This document shows, piece by piece, positions 15,210-23,508 of a stretch of 27,500 nt of DNA. Made by a program: the position numbers and the translations under genes. The stretch spans positions 85,001-112,500 of the forward strand of contig CAJNDS010002122.1 in NCBI GenBank assembly GCA_905221605.1. The letters run 5' to 3'. The stretch's first letter is position 1. Each line of letters starts with the position of its first letter. The notes under the pieces are model-generated. The model saw only the letters and a program-made list of their open reading frames with translations, ran no database searches and was not told the DNA's origin. The stretch is from Symbiodinium natans. Its lineage: Eukaryota; Sar; Dinophyceae; Suessiales; Symbiodiniaceae.

Positions 15210-15262
15210 TTTAGGGCTTAGGGTTTAGGGTTTAGGGCTTAGGGTTTAGGGTTTAGCTTTTA
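15210..15262 (+). repeat. TTTAGGG array
   Basis: About 7 heptamers, followed directly by the truncated MITE copy. Confidence 0.9.
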
Positions 15263-15266
15263 GGGT

Positions 15267-15345
15267 TGGGATGTTCCCCCTTACACTAACAGTCCTTAAA
15301 ATAAGGATTGTAGTACCCCAAATATATACCCTATTAAGGACTGTT
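15267..15345. mobile_element. MITE-like element, copy 2 (3' truncated)
   Basis: Left end TGGGATGTTCCCCCTTACAC matches copy 1; the middle GTAGTACCCC matches copy 3. It stops at AAGGACTGTT and runs into T-rich unique DNA, so the right terminal repeat is lost. Confidence 0.7.
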
Positions 15346-15742
15346 TTTTTGCAACAAATTGGTGTTAACAAGTTACATGGTGCTATCGTGTCTTGGCGCA
15401 GCCAACCCCATTTGCAAACACAATGCCCCTATGACAGAGTTGGAACAAAATCATATGAACAATAAACCGGGATGTTGTTGAGGAACATGACCCCTGATTG
15501 TAGGGAATGAGGGAAGTAAGATCATTTCCTACTAAGAACCAGCCAGAGGAAATCTGACGCAGGGGTTTACGGTTTATAGGGTTTAGGGGTTACTGACTTA
15601 GCTTGGGTTGCAACACGTCCTGCAGTGAACTGAGTTATATAGTTCCTCACTATGCCAGCTTACGTTATGATTCCCTAAGCCCGTAAACCCTAAACCCTAA
15701 ACCCTAAACCTCTCCTACCATGTAATTATTAACCTTAATGGT
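15346..15742. other. intron interior, unique
   Basis: AT-richer unique DNA with no recognisable feature, a short TTTAGGG patch at 15564-15590 and CCCTAAA at 15684-15708. The small plus-strand open frame at 15271-15465 starts inside the MITE and is not called. Confidence 0.5.
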
Positions 15743-16268
15743 ATTCGTGGGCAAGGCCCAAATATTCGTAGGCAAGGCCCAAATATTCGTGGGCAAGGCA
15801 CAAACATTCGTGGGCAAGGCCTCGTGGGCAAGGCCCAGAAATTCGTGGGCAAGGCCCAAAAACTCTTCGTGGGCAAGGCAAAAACTCGTGGGCAAGGCCC
15901 AAATATTCGTGGGCAAGGCACAAAAAATTCGTGGGCAAGGCCCAAATATTCGCGGGCAAGGCCCGGCCTTGAGGCCCTAAAACCTTGAGCCCCTAAACCC
16001 TTGAGACCCTAAAACCTTGAGAACCTAGACCCTTAAGACCTAAAACCTTGAGAACCTAAACCCTTGAGACCCTAAACCCTTGAGACCCTAAACCCTTGAG
16101 ACCCTAAAACCTTGCGAACCCTATTAGTTTTGTTGTTGCGCCATCCTAATAACAAGAAGAAACTTTGTATCTCTTAATGTTATTTATGGGAACTCCGGGT
16201 GGGTGGGTATTTTTCGACGGTCTAAACAGCGAACCTAAACGAGAAACTGCTCGACCAGGAGCTCTTGA
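15743..16268. mobile_element. composite repeat E, short copy
   Basis: Eleven degenerate 21-bp units (15743-15967), then about ten CTTGAGACCCTAAAC-type units (15970-16120), then the conserved right end (16121-16268) as at 9524-9663. It lacks the 80-bp satellite and the 160-bp duplication of the long copy, whose ends it otherwise shares. Confidence 0.7.
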
Positions 16269-16322
16269 AACCTAAACCCTAAACCCAAAACCCAGCAAAC
16301 TTTAAGATATGCCACCATGGGC

Positions 16323-16367
16323 CTTGGCAGCCGCTAGCAGCACCGCCGCGGCGTAGCCGGAGGTGAG
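16323..16367 (-). CDS. putative exon 25
   Basis: 45 nt reading LTSGYAAAVLLAAAK, an Ala-rich hydrophobic helix. The acceptor is strong (AACCTTTTGCAG). GC donor after GCCAAG; the frame ends TAA seven codons later. A second open frame exists. Confidence 0.45.
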
Positions 16368-16387
16368 CTGCAAAAGGTTCTAGAGGC

Positions 16388-16466
16388 CCTAAACCCTAAA
16401 CCCTAAACTCTAAGCCCTAAACCCTAACCCCTAAACCCTAAACCCTAAACCCTAAACCCTAAACCG
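16388..16466 (-). repeat. CCCTAAA array
   Basis: About 11 heptamers, a few CCCTAAC. Unique DNA at 16467-16570 follows. Confidence 0.9.
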
Positions 16467-16570
16467 CTTCGGAGGTTTGGGGTTCAGAGTTTAGAGGTTT
16501 GCAGACTTCGGGGCTTCAGGGGACGCAGATTCCGAAGGTTCGTGGGCGCTTAGGGGCTTAGGGCTTCAAC

Positions 16571-16590
16571 GTTTGGAGTCTTGGAGCTTC
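16571..16590 (-). CDS. possible micro-exon 24
   Basis: 20 nt reading SSKTPN with acceptor CTTTCAACCAG|G and donor AAC|GTTGAA. Phases fit exons 23 and 25, but so short a match is weak. Confidence 0.25.
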
Positions 16591-16599
16591 CTGGTTGAA

Positions 16600-16980
16600 A
16601 GGGTTTAGGGTTTAGGGTTTAGGGTTTAGGGTTTAGGATAGGGTTAGTGTTTAGGGTTTAGAGGGGGGCTCTTTGCCCTGGTTGAGGTGAAGTTTTCAAA
16701 GGGAGTCATACTCGGACACCCGAGGATGTACCCAAGAGAGGCTCCCTTGCTGTACTCCGAATATATGTTTCCTTGGAGCGGGTCTGGACGAGGCCTAAAC
16801 CCCTCAACCCTAAACCAAAAATCATGGGTTGCCCTACTAAAGTTTAGGGTCCATCTCCTAAGCCTGCAACCCTCGACATTTAGCCCGCCAAATCGTGAAC
16901 CCTAAACCCCAAACCCTAAACGCTAATCGAAAACCCTAAACCCAAAACCCTAAACCCTAAACCCTCATCCTAAACCCTGA
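16600..16980. other. intron: TTTAGGG array, unique DNA, CCCTAAA repeats
   Basis: TTTAGGG at 16600-16660, unique DNA at 16661-16796, degenerate CCCTAAA at 16797-16975. A 72-codon plus-strand open frame crosses unique and repeat DNA; I see no splice or start context for it. Confidence 0.6.
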
Positions 16981-17115
16981 ATCCGGGAGCCTACACCTTC
17001 GGCTCCGTGAACCTCAAGCTTTCGGCCTCTTTCCGGCGCCGCGTCCATTCTCGTGGCCAGAACATCCGGCTTTCGGGGAGGGGGTGGGGGGGGGGGGGCT
17101 CGACCCAAGAGTAGC
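16976..17115 (-). CDS. putative exon 23, C-tract, frame uncertain
   Basis: Acceptor GGTTATTTCCAG|G. One frame reads a polyproline run and then KPDVLATRMDAAPERGRKLE and VHGAEGVGSRIQ to a GTTTAGGG donor. If the acceptor is instead after the C tract (17069), another frame reads RMFWPREWTRRRKEAESLRF. A homopolymer of 13 C makes the frame sensitive to sequencing error or slippage. Confidence 0.5.
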
Positions 17116-17128
17116 CTGGAAATAACCG

Positions 17129-17210
17129 GGTTTAGGGTTTAGGGTTTAGGGTTTAGGGTTTGGGGTTTGGGGTTTAGGGTTTAGGGTTTGGGGTTTAGGG
17201 TTTAGGGCTA
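17129..17210 (+). repeat. TTTAGGG array
   Basis: About 11 heptamers, some TTTGGGG. Confidence 0.95.
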
Positions 17211-17305
17211 GGAATGAAAAGGGAACCCGCGAAGCCTAACAAAGGGAATACGGACCTAAACACTCCCCCCCAAAAAGGTGAATAAGGGAACCCAAAATCC
17301 TGAAC

Positions 17306-17345
17306 CCTGAGCCATGAGAGGGCTGTGGGCTTCTGTAGTTGAGAG
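17306..17345 (-). CDS. possible exon 22
   Basis: 40 nt open in all three frames; STTEAHSPLMA or LNYRSPQPSHGS. Acceptor CCGCGCATCTTCAG, donor GTTCAG. The second frame matches the phase of exon 23. Confidence 0.3.
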
Positions 17346-17389
17346 CTGAAGATGCGCGGGGCGCTAGAGTGGGGCCTAGGGCTTCGGGA

Positions 17390-17620
17390 CTTCGGATTTG
17401 GGGTGTAGGGTTTAGGGCCTCGGCTTCAAGGTTTAAGGTTTAGGGCTTCGGGATTTCGGATTTGGGGTGTAGGGTTTAGGGCCTCGGCTTCAGGGTTTCG
17501 GGTTTAGGGTTTTAGGGACCACAGGGTCGGAGCTTCTGGGGTTTAGGGCTCAGGGTTGAGGGATTTTGGGTTTCAAGAGCTCTTTGCCTGTTCCAAGGTG
17601 GACCCTAAACCCTAAACCCT
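17390..17620 (+). repeat. degenerate TTTAGGG/TTCGGGG repeats
   Basis: Includes a direct repeat of about 60 bp (GGATTTGGGGTGTAGGGTTT near 17393 and 17457). Ends in a short CCCTAAA run. Confidence 0.75.
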
Positions 17621-17624
17621 AAAC

Positions 17625-17645
17625 CCTAAGGGTCACGGAACCAAG
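17625..17645 (-). CDS. possible micro-exon 21
   Basis: 21 nt reading LGSVTLR, the only open frame. Strong acceptor CGCCTTTTCTCTCAAG, donor GTTTAGGG, phase 0 on both sides. Confidence 0.3.
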
Positions 17646-17736
17646 CTTGAGAGAAAAGGCGTCGCACAGGGTGGCAGATCCCCGAGCCCTAAGCCCTAAG
17701 CCCTAAACCCTAAACCCTAAGCCCTAAGCCCTAAAC

Positions 17737-17779
17737 CCTGGCTAAGCAGGTTTTCGGTTCGGGATTTCTCGGTTCCAGG
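17737..17779 (-). CDS. possible exon 20
   Basis: 43 nt reading LEPRNPEPKTCLAR, phase 2 in and 0 out. Acceptor AGCCCCGAAG, donor GTTTAGGG. Confidence 0.4.
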
Positions 17780-17789
17780 CTTCGGGGCT

Positions 17790-18056
17790 TATAGGGTTTA
17801 GGGTTTAGGGTTTAGGGTTTAGGGCTTAGGGTTTAATTAGGGCTTAGGGTTTAGGGCTTAGAGATTCTAAGGGTTCATGGTGGTCTCAGTCAGAAAAAGG
17901 GCTCGGCAGTGGCTCACTAGACCTGAAGTCCGCGCAGAGGACTGAGGGACAGAGAAGGAACAAACAACTTCGCGCACACAAAAACCCCTCAACCCTAAAC
18001 CCGAAACCCGAAACCCGAAACCATAAACCCTAAACCCTGAACCCTAAACCTTAAAC
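17790..18056. repeat. intron with TTTAGGG arm, unique core, CCCTAAA arm
   Basis: TTTAGGG 17790-17865, unique DNA 17866-17984 with a long sense-strand pyrimidine tract ending CAG at about 17940, CCCTAAA/CCCGAAA 17985-18056. Confidence 0.8.
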
Positions 18057-18084
18057 CTTCAACTGCTTTGCCAGGCCCCCAGAG
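18057..18084 (-). CDS. possible exon 19
   Basis: 28 nt; LWGPGKAVE (phase 0) or SGGLAKQLK (phase 2). Acceptor AAGCCGGTCTTAG, donor AAG|GTTTAA. Confidence 0.3.
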
Positions 18085-18127
18085 CTAAGACCGGCTTGGG
18101 TAGTTTTGGAGGGGCTTTAGGAGTTGA

Positions 18128-18205
18128 AGGGTTTAGGGTTTAGGGTTTAGGGTTTAGGGTTTAGGGTTTAGGGTTTAGGGTTTAGGGTTTAGGGTTTAGG
18201 GTTTA
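18128..18205 (+). repeat. TTTAGGG array
   Basis: 11 perfect heptamers abutting the third MITE. Confidence 0.95.
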
Positions 18206-18309
18206 GGGTGTTCCCCCTTTCTTGTACCAGCAGCTCCCTTCATCGGGATTCTAGTACCCCCCCCCACTATTATCTCTACTAAGGACTGTTCGTATAAGAG
18301 AGCATCCCA
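18206..18309. mobile_element. MITE-like element, copy 3
   Basis: GGTGTTCCCCCTTTCTTGTA at the left and AGAGAGCATCCCA at the right keep the terminal repeats in diverged form. The middle (CGGGATTCTAGTACCCC) is the inverse of that in copy 1, so the core lies in the opposite orientation. Confidence 0.7.
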
Positions 18310-18349
18310 AGGCTCCGGCAAGGAGTCGGTGTGAAGCTACAATTCAAGG

Positions 18350-18740
18350 GTTTCCTAAACCCCTAAAACCTAACAACCCTAAACCCCCGAACAACCCTAG
18401 ACGCTACACACCCTAAACTGAGGCCCAACAACCGTAACCCTAAATCCCAAAAACCCTGAACCCTGACAACCATGAACCCTAACAACCCTGAATCCTGAAC
18501 CCTAAGCCTCCCTAGGCCTTCTTAACCCTGAGGGTAGTTACATGGCCCTTAGTATGGGCCCTTAAACGGGGACCCCTGACATACCCTTTATGACTACATA
18601 CCCGAACAACCCAAGGGCCCATACATCATAACCCTTGAATTTAAAGGAGGTAAGGGACCATATTAAGGGACCATGCAACTACCGAAACCCTAAACCCTAA
18701 ACCCTGAACCCTGAACCCTAAACCCTAAACCCCAAAAGCC
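18350..18740. repeat. degenerate CCCTAAA repeats around repeat C
   Basis: Drifted CCCTAAC units at 18350-18520, dispersed repeat C at 18593-18683 (AACAACCCAAGGGCCCATAC, then GGAGGTAAGGGACCATATTA, then CATGCAACTACC; close copy 20861-20947), then a CCCTAAA array to 18740. Confidence 0.8.
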
Positions 18741-18746
18741 CTAGGC

Positions 18747-18799
18747 CCTAGGGTCTTTGTCTCCGGCGAGGTCGATTGCACCATCGAGCCCATGTAGGT
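18747..18799 (-). CDS. putative exon 18
   Basis: 53 nt reading LHGLDGAIDLAGDKDPR. Acceptor CGGCCTTGCGGATAG; GC donor after CCTAGG. Two leading bases complete an Asn codon with the A ending exon 17, giving VLYRSRNLHGLDGAIDLAG across the junction. Confidence 0.6.
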
Positions 18800-18822
18800 C
18801 TATCCGCAAGGCCGACGGCTAG

Positions 18823-19027
18823 GGTTGAGGGTTTAGGGTTTAGGGTTTAGGGTTTAGGGTTTAGGGTTTAGGGTTTAGGGTTTAGGGTTTAGGGTTTAGG
18901 GTTTAGGGTTTAGGGTTTAGGGTTTAGGGTTTATGGGTTTAGGGTTTAGGGTTTAGGGTTTAGGGTTTAGGGTTTAGGGTTTAGGGTTTAGGGTTTAGGG
19001 TTTAGGGTTTAGGGTTTAGGGTTTAGG
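18823..19027 (+). repeat. TTTAGGG array
   Basis: About 29 nearly perfect heptamers with a single ATGGGTT interruption, one of the longest and cleanest arrays. Confidence 0.98.
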
Positions 19028-19136
19028 GCAATTCGTGATTCGGGTTTAGGGTCGAGTGTGTAGAGGTCAGGGTCAACCGAGCGTATGGGAATTAAGCCTA
19101 GACCCTAAACCTTGAACCCTAAACCCTAAACCCTGG
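19028..19136. other. intron interior and short CCCTAAA arm
   Basis: About 70 bp of unique DNA then CCCTAAA at 19098-19136. Confidence 0.6.
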
Positions 19137-19188
19137 TTTAAGGTGGGGAGGTGCAAAGCGTCGGGGCCCCGCCAATGTTAAACTTAAC

Positions 19189-19235
19189 TGCGGCTGCGGT
19201 AGAGCACGAAGACGTCGCTGTGCTCCTCCAAGAGC
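19189..19235 (-). CDS. putative exon 17
   Basis: 47 nt reading LLEEHSDVFVLYRSR. Acceptor CCTCTGACCGAG|G, donor CGCA|GTTAAG just before an in-frame TAA, phase 2 in and 1 out. The joined reading with exon 18 is among the most protein-like here. Confidence 0.6.
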
Positions 19236-19446
19236 CTCGGTCAGAGGCTCCATGTGTAGGGTTTTAGGGTTTAAGGTTTAGGGTTTAGGGTTTAGGGTTT
19301 AGGGTTCTACTATGGGGTTTCGGGTTTAGCGATCTACCAGGATCTAGACATCAAGACGTAGGGCCCAGAGTGGCAGTCAAACACCCCAAAAGCCCTGTTT
19401 AGTATGACCTTCTTGCACCCAAAACCCAAAACCCAAAACCCTAAAC

Positions 19447-19532
19447 TCCTAAGCCCCATAGAGGTGTGACGCATGCGCCTTCCGCATTTCGGCACTCGAG
19501 CAAGCTAGCCTCAACCCTCAACACCCTTGACC
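19447..19532 (-). CDS. putative exon 16
   Basis: 86 nt with the frame EASLLECRNAEGACVTPLWG. Acceptor GGGGCCTGCAG|G, or GGTTGAG|G at 19509; donor GGA|GTTTAG. The phase does not match exon 17 directly, so an exon or a different border is missing. Confidence 0.4.
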
Positions 19533-19567
19533 CTGCAGGCCCCTCGAACTTCTCAACCCTAAGCCTC

Positions 19568-19755
19568 ACAGGGTTTAGGATCTTGGGCTCAGGGTTTAGG
19601 GCTGGGGTTTAGGGTTTAGGGTTTAGGGTTTGGGGTTTGGGGTTTGGGGTTTGGGGTTTAGGGTTTAGGGTTCAGGGTTTAGGGTTTAGGGTTTAGGGTT
19701 TAGGGTTCAGGGTTTAGGGTTTAGGGTTGAAGATTTGGGGTGTAGGGTTTAGGGG
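19568..19755 (+). repeat. TTTAGGG array
   Basis: About 25 heptamers with TTTGGGG runs and some TTCAGGG. Confidence 0.93.
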
Positions 19756-19810
19756 TTCTCTCACTAGGGAAGAGCTCATACTACGAGACGGAGATTCCTA
19801 AACCCTAAAC

Positions 19811-19836
19811 TCTGCCAAGCCCCAGAGCCCCAAACA
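19811..19836 (-). CDS. possible micro-exon 15
   Basis: 26 nt reading FGALGLGR, acceptor TTAGATGCTTCAG, donor AGA|GTTTAGGG. Short and Gly/Leu-rich, weak. Confidence 0.25.
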
Positions 19837-19850
19837 CTGAAGCATCTAAG

Positions 19851-20003
19851 GTTTAGGTTTAGGGTTTAGGGTTTAGGGTGTAGGGTTTAGGGTTTAGGGT
19901 TTAGGGTTTAGGGTTTAGGGTTTAGGGTTTAGGGTTTAGGGTTTAGGGTTTAGGGTCTAGGGCTTAAGGTTTAAGGTTTAGGGTTTAAGGTCTAGGGTTT
20001 TGC
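19851..20003 (+). repeat. TTTAGGG array
   Basis: About 21 heptamers; sense-strand 3' arm of the intron between exons 14 and 15. Confidence 0.95.
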
Positions 20004-20186
20004 CCTAAATCCCCAAACCCCCAAATCCCTAAAATCCTAAACCCTCATACCCAGACAACGCAAAAGCCTAAGTTCCAAAACCCTGAACCCCAAAACTCTA
20101 AACCCCAAAACCCTAAAACCCAAAACCCTAAAACCCAAAACTCTAAACCCCAAAACCCTGAAACCCAAAACTCTAAACCCCAAAAC
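20004..20186 (-). repeat. variant array, CCCCAAAACCCTAAA type
   Basis: Higher-order variant with alternating CCCAAAA and CCCTAAA/CTCTAAA units. The minus-strand open frame across it (FWGLEFWVLGFW type) is repeat-derived. Confidence 0.85.
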
Positions 20187-20239
20187 CTTGGTGCCAGGGG
20201 GCCCCAAGGCCCAGCGGAGAGACCATTTCTCGACAGGGC
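20187..20239 (-). CDS. putative exon 14
   Basis: 53 nt reading ALSRNGLSAGPWGPLAP. Strong acceptor AGCGCTCTCCCATGCAG|G, donor CCAAG|GTTTTG, phase 0 in and 2 out. Confidence 0.5.
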
Positions 20240-20266
20240 CTGCATGGGAGAGCGCTTGCAGGATCG

Positions 20267-20498
20267 TTTAGGGTTTGGGGTTTAGGGTTTCGGGTTTAGG
20301 GTTTCGGGTGGGAATTGGGGCTTTTGCGGTTTTGAGGGGGTTTAGAGGAGTTCGGGGGGGGGGGGGGGGGGGGATTTTGGCTGTTTTGGGGGGGATTTTG
20401 GGGCTTCAAGGAGCCCTAAGCATTGGAGGATTTGGTGCTTTTGGGGGCTTTGGGCGGGCACCCAGCACCGGCATCAAAGCCGAGGGCCCTCGCACGAC
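20267..20498. other. intron DNA with G tract
   Basis: Short TTTAGGG/TTTCGGG array, an 18-G run at about 20356-20374, GGGG-rich DNA, then GC-rich DNA that may belong to exon 13. The 102-codon plus-strand open frame is Gly/Arg low-complexity. Confidence 0.5.
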
Positions 20499-20542
20499 TT
20501 CCAAGCAGCTTCCAGCCGCAACAGGTCTCCCGCCGTGCAACC
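20499..20542 (-). CDS. putative exon 13
   Basis: 44 nt reading GCTAGDLLRLEAAW. Acceptor GGCTTTGTCAG|G, donor GGAA|GTCGTG. Phase 0 in fits exon 12; phase 2 out does not fit exon 14 as called. Confidence 0.45.
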
Positions 20543-20569
20543 CTGACAAAGCCTTCCGGCAGAAGACGA

Positions 20570-20690
20570 TCCCTAAACCCTAAACCCTAAACCCTAAACC
20601 CTAAACCCTAACCCCTAAACCCTAAGCCCTAAACCCGAAACCCCAAACCCTAAACCCTAAACCCTCAACCCTAAACCCTAAGCCCTGCTA
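20570..20690 (-). repeat. CCCTAAA array
   Basis: About 17 heptamers with CCCGAAA and CCCTCAA variants, right after exon 12 on the sense strand. Confidence 0.93.
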
Positions 20691-20691
20691 C

Positions 20692-20750
20692 CAGAATGCA
20701 TGTGAGTTGCGAGCCCAAGGCACGGGTGTCGCAGAGGCATGCGAATTCGG
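20692..20750 (-). CDS. putative exon 12
   Basis: 59 nt reading EFACLCDTRALGSQLTCIL. Acceptor ACTAGTGAAG, donor CTG|GTAGCA. Phase 1 in matches exon 11, phase 0 out matches exon 13. A plus-strand helical reading also exists here. Confidence 0.5.
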
Positions 20751-20860
20751 CTTCACTAGTTTGGGTTCGGCTGGCTTCGGTTCCTTGCGTTTTTCACTGT
20801 CTTTGGGCAGCTTTCAGGTGTGAATGTCCTCCCTTAAAAGGGGACCGATTATAAGCGGCC

Positions 20861-20947
20861 CTACATACCCTAGACAACCCAAGGGCCCATACTTCAGAAC
20901 CAGCTAAAGGAGGTAAGGGACCCATATTAAGGGCCCATGCAACTACC
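20861..20947 (+). repeat. dispersed repeat C, second copy
   Basis: CTACATACCC, GACAACCCAAGGGCCCATAC, AAAGGAGGTAAGGGACCCAT, GGGCCCATGCAACTACC; same order as 18593-18683. Confidence 0.8.
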
Positions 20948-20958
20948 CATAGAAAAAA

Positions 20959-21083
20959 CCTAAACCCGACACCCCTAAATCCTAAACCCTCAACCCTAAA
21001 CCCCCTTAAACTCCTAAACCCGAAGCCCCACACCCTAAAGACCTAAACCCTAAACCCTAAACCCTAAACCCTAAACCCTAAAC
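20959..21083 (-). repeat. CCCTAAA array, degenerate then perfect
   Basis: About 16 units; the right end supplies the GTTTAGGG donor of exon 11. Confidence 0.92.
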
Positions 21084-21164
21084 CCTGAAAGGCCCTGAGC
21101 CAGGAGCCTTCTTCTTCGGAGTCGGGGTCAGGAGGCGGCTCAGTAGCCGTGGAAGCCCCAGTCA
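21084..21164 (-). CDS. putative acidic exon 11
   Basis: 81 nt reading TGASTATEPPPDPDSEEEGS then WLRAFQ. Acceptor CCCTGCAG directly after CCCTAAA; donor CAGG|GTTTAGGG; phase 1 in and out. Joined to exon 12 it reads WLRAFQAEFACLCD. A Ser/Glu/Pro-rich acidic linker. Confidence 0.65.
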
Positions 21165-21169
21165 CTGCA

Positions 21170-21472
21170 GGGTTTAGGGTTTAGGGTTTAGGGTTTAGAG
21201 TTTAGGGTTTAGGGTTTAGGGTTTAGGGTTTAGGGTTCAGGGCGTCTAAAGCTTGCAGGTTTTCAGGGTTTTGGGAGTTCGAGGGCTGCCAGGGCTTCTA
21301 GCGTATCGAGTTAGGCCGTCTTGGGCTTAGGGGCTTCTATTGAGGGCTGTTTGGTTTCTTTGGGGGGGGGGGGGGGGGAATTCAGGGGAATTCAGGGTTT
21401 AGTGCTGCCCTAAACCCTAAACCCTCAACCCCCAACCATAAACCCTAAACCTAACCCTAAACCCTAAACCGC
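21170..21472. repeat. intron: TTTAGGG arm, unique core, CCCTAAA arm
   Basis: TTTAGGG 21170-21242, unique TTTCAGGG-like DNA with a 17-G run at about 21362-21378, CCCTAAA 21411-21472. Confidence 0.85.
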
Positions 21473-21481
21473 AGGTTCAGC

Positions 21482-21550
21482 GTTGAAGTTCTGACTGCGT
21501 GGGTTTGACGGGTGGTGAATTTGGGCTCAGGTTCGTTCGTTCAGAGTTTT
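21482..21550 (-). CDS. possible exon 10
   Basis: 69 nt reading NSERTNLSPNSPPVKPTQSE then LQ. Acceptor ATGACTCGGAG; GC donor after CTTCAAC. Ser/Pro-rich; phase 1 out agrees with exon 11. Confidence 0.35.
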
Positions 21551-21571
21551 CTCCGAGTCATGGGGCTTTAA

Positions 21572-21645
21572 GGTTTAGGGTTTAGGGTTTAGGGTCTAGG
21601 GTCTGGGGTTTAGGGTTTAGGGTGTAGGGCTTAGGGTTTAGGACT
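21572..21645 (+). repeat. TTTAGGG array
   Basis: About 10 heptamers, some TCTAGGG. Confidence 0.92.
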
Positions 21646-22129
21646 TACGGTCGCACGATGGGCCTGTGTTTTTGGATTGAAAACATGGTGACCATTTTAA
21701 CCCACAACTCCTCACCCCCCTACCACCCCCGTACCACCCCCCCTACCACCCCTACAGTAGGGGGTGGTGAACGTGGGGGGGGGGGGGGGGGGTCCAGTGG
21801 GGTGGCGGGCTGTTGGGGGAGGGGGGGGAGCGACGCTGGGCTGGTGGGGTCCAGTGGTGAAAAACACGGTTTAAGCGGTACTTTGATACTGCCTCCGTGG
21901 CTCCGGGGCTCCGGCCGCCCTCCACTGATTTAAGAAACGTCACTGCACGGCTTGGCTATATGTTGTCTTCAAGATTCTCATCACTGCTTGTCCTGGGGCG
22001 GAGGGAGGAGGGCAAAAACAAACTTAGCACTCAAGGGAGTGTTCCTGTTGCAAGGAAAACTTTGCCTGGCATTTTCTTCCAGAAGTACACCCACTCCTGA
22101 AAAGCAGATGTCCGCTTGGGTCCCAAACC
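21646..22129. other. intron interior with strong hairpin and G tracts
   Basis: CCACCCC repeats at 21715-21750 face GGGGGTGGTG and long G runs at 21760-21830, so the strand can fold back on itself. A minus-strand frame near 21880-21920 (EGGRSPGATEA) could be a further exon but is not called. The rest is unique. Confidence 0.55.
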
Positions 22130-22375
22130 TAAGCCCACAACCCTAAACACTCAACCCCAGACCCTAGCCCCTCAACCCTGAACCCTAGACCCTAAAAATC
22201 GAACCTCTGCACACCAGACCCTAGACCTCAAACCTTCGAACCCGCAAGCTGCCAAAGCTCATAAGCACAACAATCAACCCTAAACCCTAAACCCTAAACC
22301 CTAAACCCTAAACCCTCAACCCTCAACCCTCAACCCTCAACCCTAAACCCTAAACCCTAAACCCTAAACCCTAAT
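22130..22375 (-). repeat. CCCTAAA array, part degenerate
   Basis: Drifted units to 22260, then about 15 regular units with a CCCTCAA block. Confidence 0.9.
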
Positions 22376-22807
22376 AGAGAGAGAAGAGTCGTAACACCAC
22401 TGGGAAAGAATGGTAAAGTCGTGATAGCGATAATCGCAGTAGTTTTTACCCCCCCCCACTTTGGGGTAGAACAAAAAGCATATACTTGTTAGGTAGAAGT
22501 AAAAAAAGAGGAACCCAGAACCAAAAACTAAGTTTTAACGTATAGTACTCCAAAACCCAGTCACAGTGATTCCAATAGTAACAGTGATACGATAGTACTG
22601 TACTGCAAGGCAGTAAGCTTTTACATGGGGGTTTCCGAAAATAGGGGTACCTTTCTGGGGAACCTACTACGGGGATTCTATTCTCTTGCGGCTATGAAAG
22701 GGGTATCCCTTTTTGGGGAATGCCCAAGTGGCAACGCCAGTGCACATAAACTCAAGCCTACGCAAACCTGAACAGACAACCAAGTCAAATGTGGGCTGAC
22801 CCCAAAG
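22376..22807. other. unique DNA with repeat F
   Basis: AT-richer unique DNA. The block at about 22640-22720 (AGGGGTACCTTTCTGGGGAA, GGGGATTCTATTCTC, AAAGGGGTATCCC) resembles 22930-23000. No exon seen. Confidence 0.5.
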
Positions 22808-22858
22808 CCTGAACCCTAAACCCTACACCCTAAACCCTAAATGGTGCCTTCCTCCAAC

Positions 22859-22888
22859 CTCGCCATCGGTGGAGGTCCTCGGAAAGGA
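22859..22888 (-). CDS. possible exon 9
   Basis: 30 nt reading SFPRTSTDGE. Acceptor GAACCCTTCGAG, donor GAG|GTTGGA, phase 0 in and out. Part of a longer minus-strand open frame (22823-23041) whose upstream half lies in repeat F and is not counted. Confidence 0.3.
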
Positions 22889-23045
22889 CTCGAAGGGTTC
22901 AGGGCTTCGAGTTCGGGGTTTCCGCCAAAAAACTTTAAGAGGATTCCATTCTATTTGGGGTAGAAAAGGGGTACCCCTACTTTGGGCAAGTACCATTTTC
23001 GGGCCTCGACTCCCAGACCTGTTCCCACAAGCAGAAATCAAGGGG

Positions 23046-23203
23046 TAAGGGTTTAGGGTTTAGGGTTTAGGGCTTAGGGCTTAGGGTTTAGGGTTTAGGG
23101 TTTAGGGTTTAGGGTTTAGGGTTTAGGGTTTAGGGTTTAGGGTTTAGGGTTTAGGGTTTAGGGTTTAGGGTTTAGGGTTTAGGGTTTAGGGTTTAGGATA
23201 GAG
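23046..23203 (+). repeat. TTTAGGG array
   Basis: About 22 nearly perfect heptamers. Confidence 0.97.
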
Positions 23204-23425
23204 CCCCGATGCACCTAGATAGCCATTAAATAACCCCGAAGGTCCCTTACAAGGATCCCTCCTTTAGCCCCCAAAAGCAGAAACGCGGTTCCCAACTTAA
23301 TTCTTCGGAGACCTGTACTATAGTAACCTATATGGTCAGTCCTCAATATTATGGTCCTTTTAAGTGTCCAAAAATGTTTGGGGCCGCCTTACAACAGTAA
23401 CCCGAAAAGCCGAGGCCTCTGCTAC
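23204..23425. other. intron interior with repeat D fragment
   Basis: 23215-23275 resembles 625-690 (AAATAACC, GGTCCCTTACAAGGATCCCT, CCTTTAGCCCCC). The rest is unique and AT-richer. Confidence 0.5.
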
Positions 23426-23458
23426 CCCCTGGCGTTTTGGGCTTTGGAGACGGATCGG
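23426..23458 (-). CDS. possible exon 8
   Basis: 33 nt reading DPSPKPKTPG. The acceptor has a long pyrimidine-rich lead (CTCTTCCAATTTGCCAG); donor GG|GTAGCA; phase 1 in and out. Confidence 0.35.
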
Positions 23459-23508
23459 CTGGCAAATTGGAAGAGTAGCAACAAGACGGCTTGGCGGGGC
23501 AAGTAGAA

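Noticed and set aside
16687-16905. Plus-strand 72-codon frame beginning MKFSKGVILGHP
   Set aside because: Attractive first half, but it lies in an intron core, runs into degenerate CCCTAAA repeat and has no partner on the plus strand. Kept in mind as the best plus-strand alternative.
20275-20583. 102-codon plus-strand frame with a Gly-rich stretch
   Set aside because: Built from TTTAGGG/TTTCGGG repeat and an 18-G run; the GC-rich end reads better on the minus strand as exon 13.
22823-23041. 72-codon minus-strand frame as a gene
   Set aside because: Half of it is repeat F and its end is telomere-like DNA; only the small piece with splice signals is listed as a weak exon.
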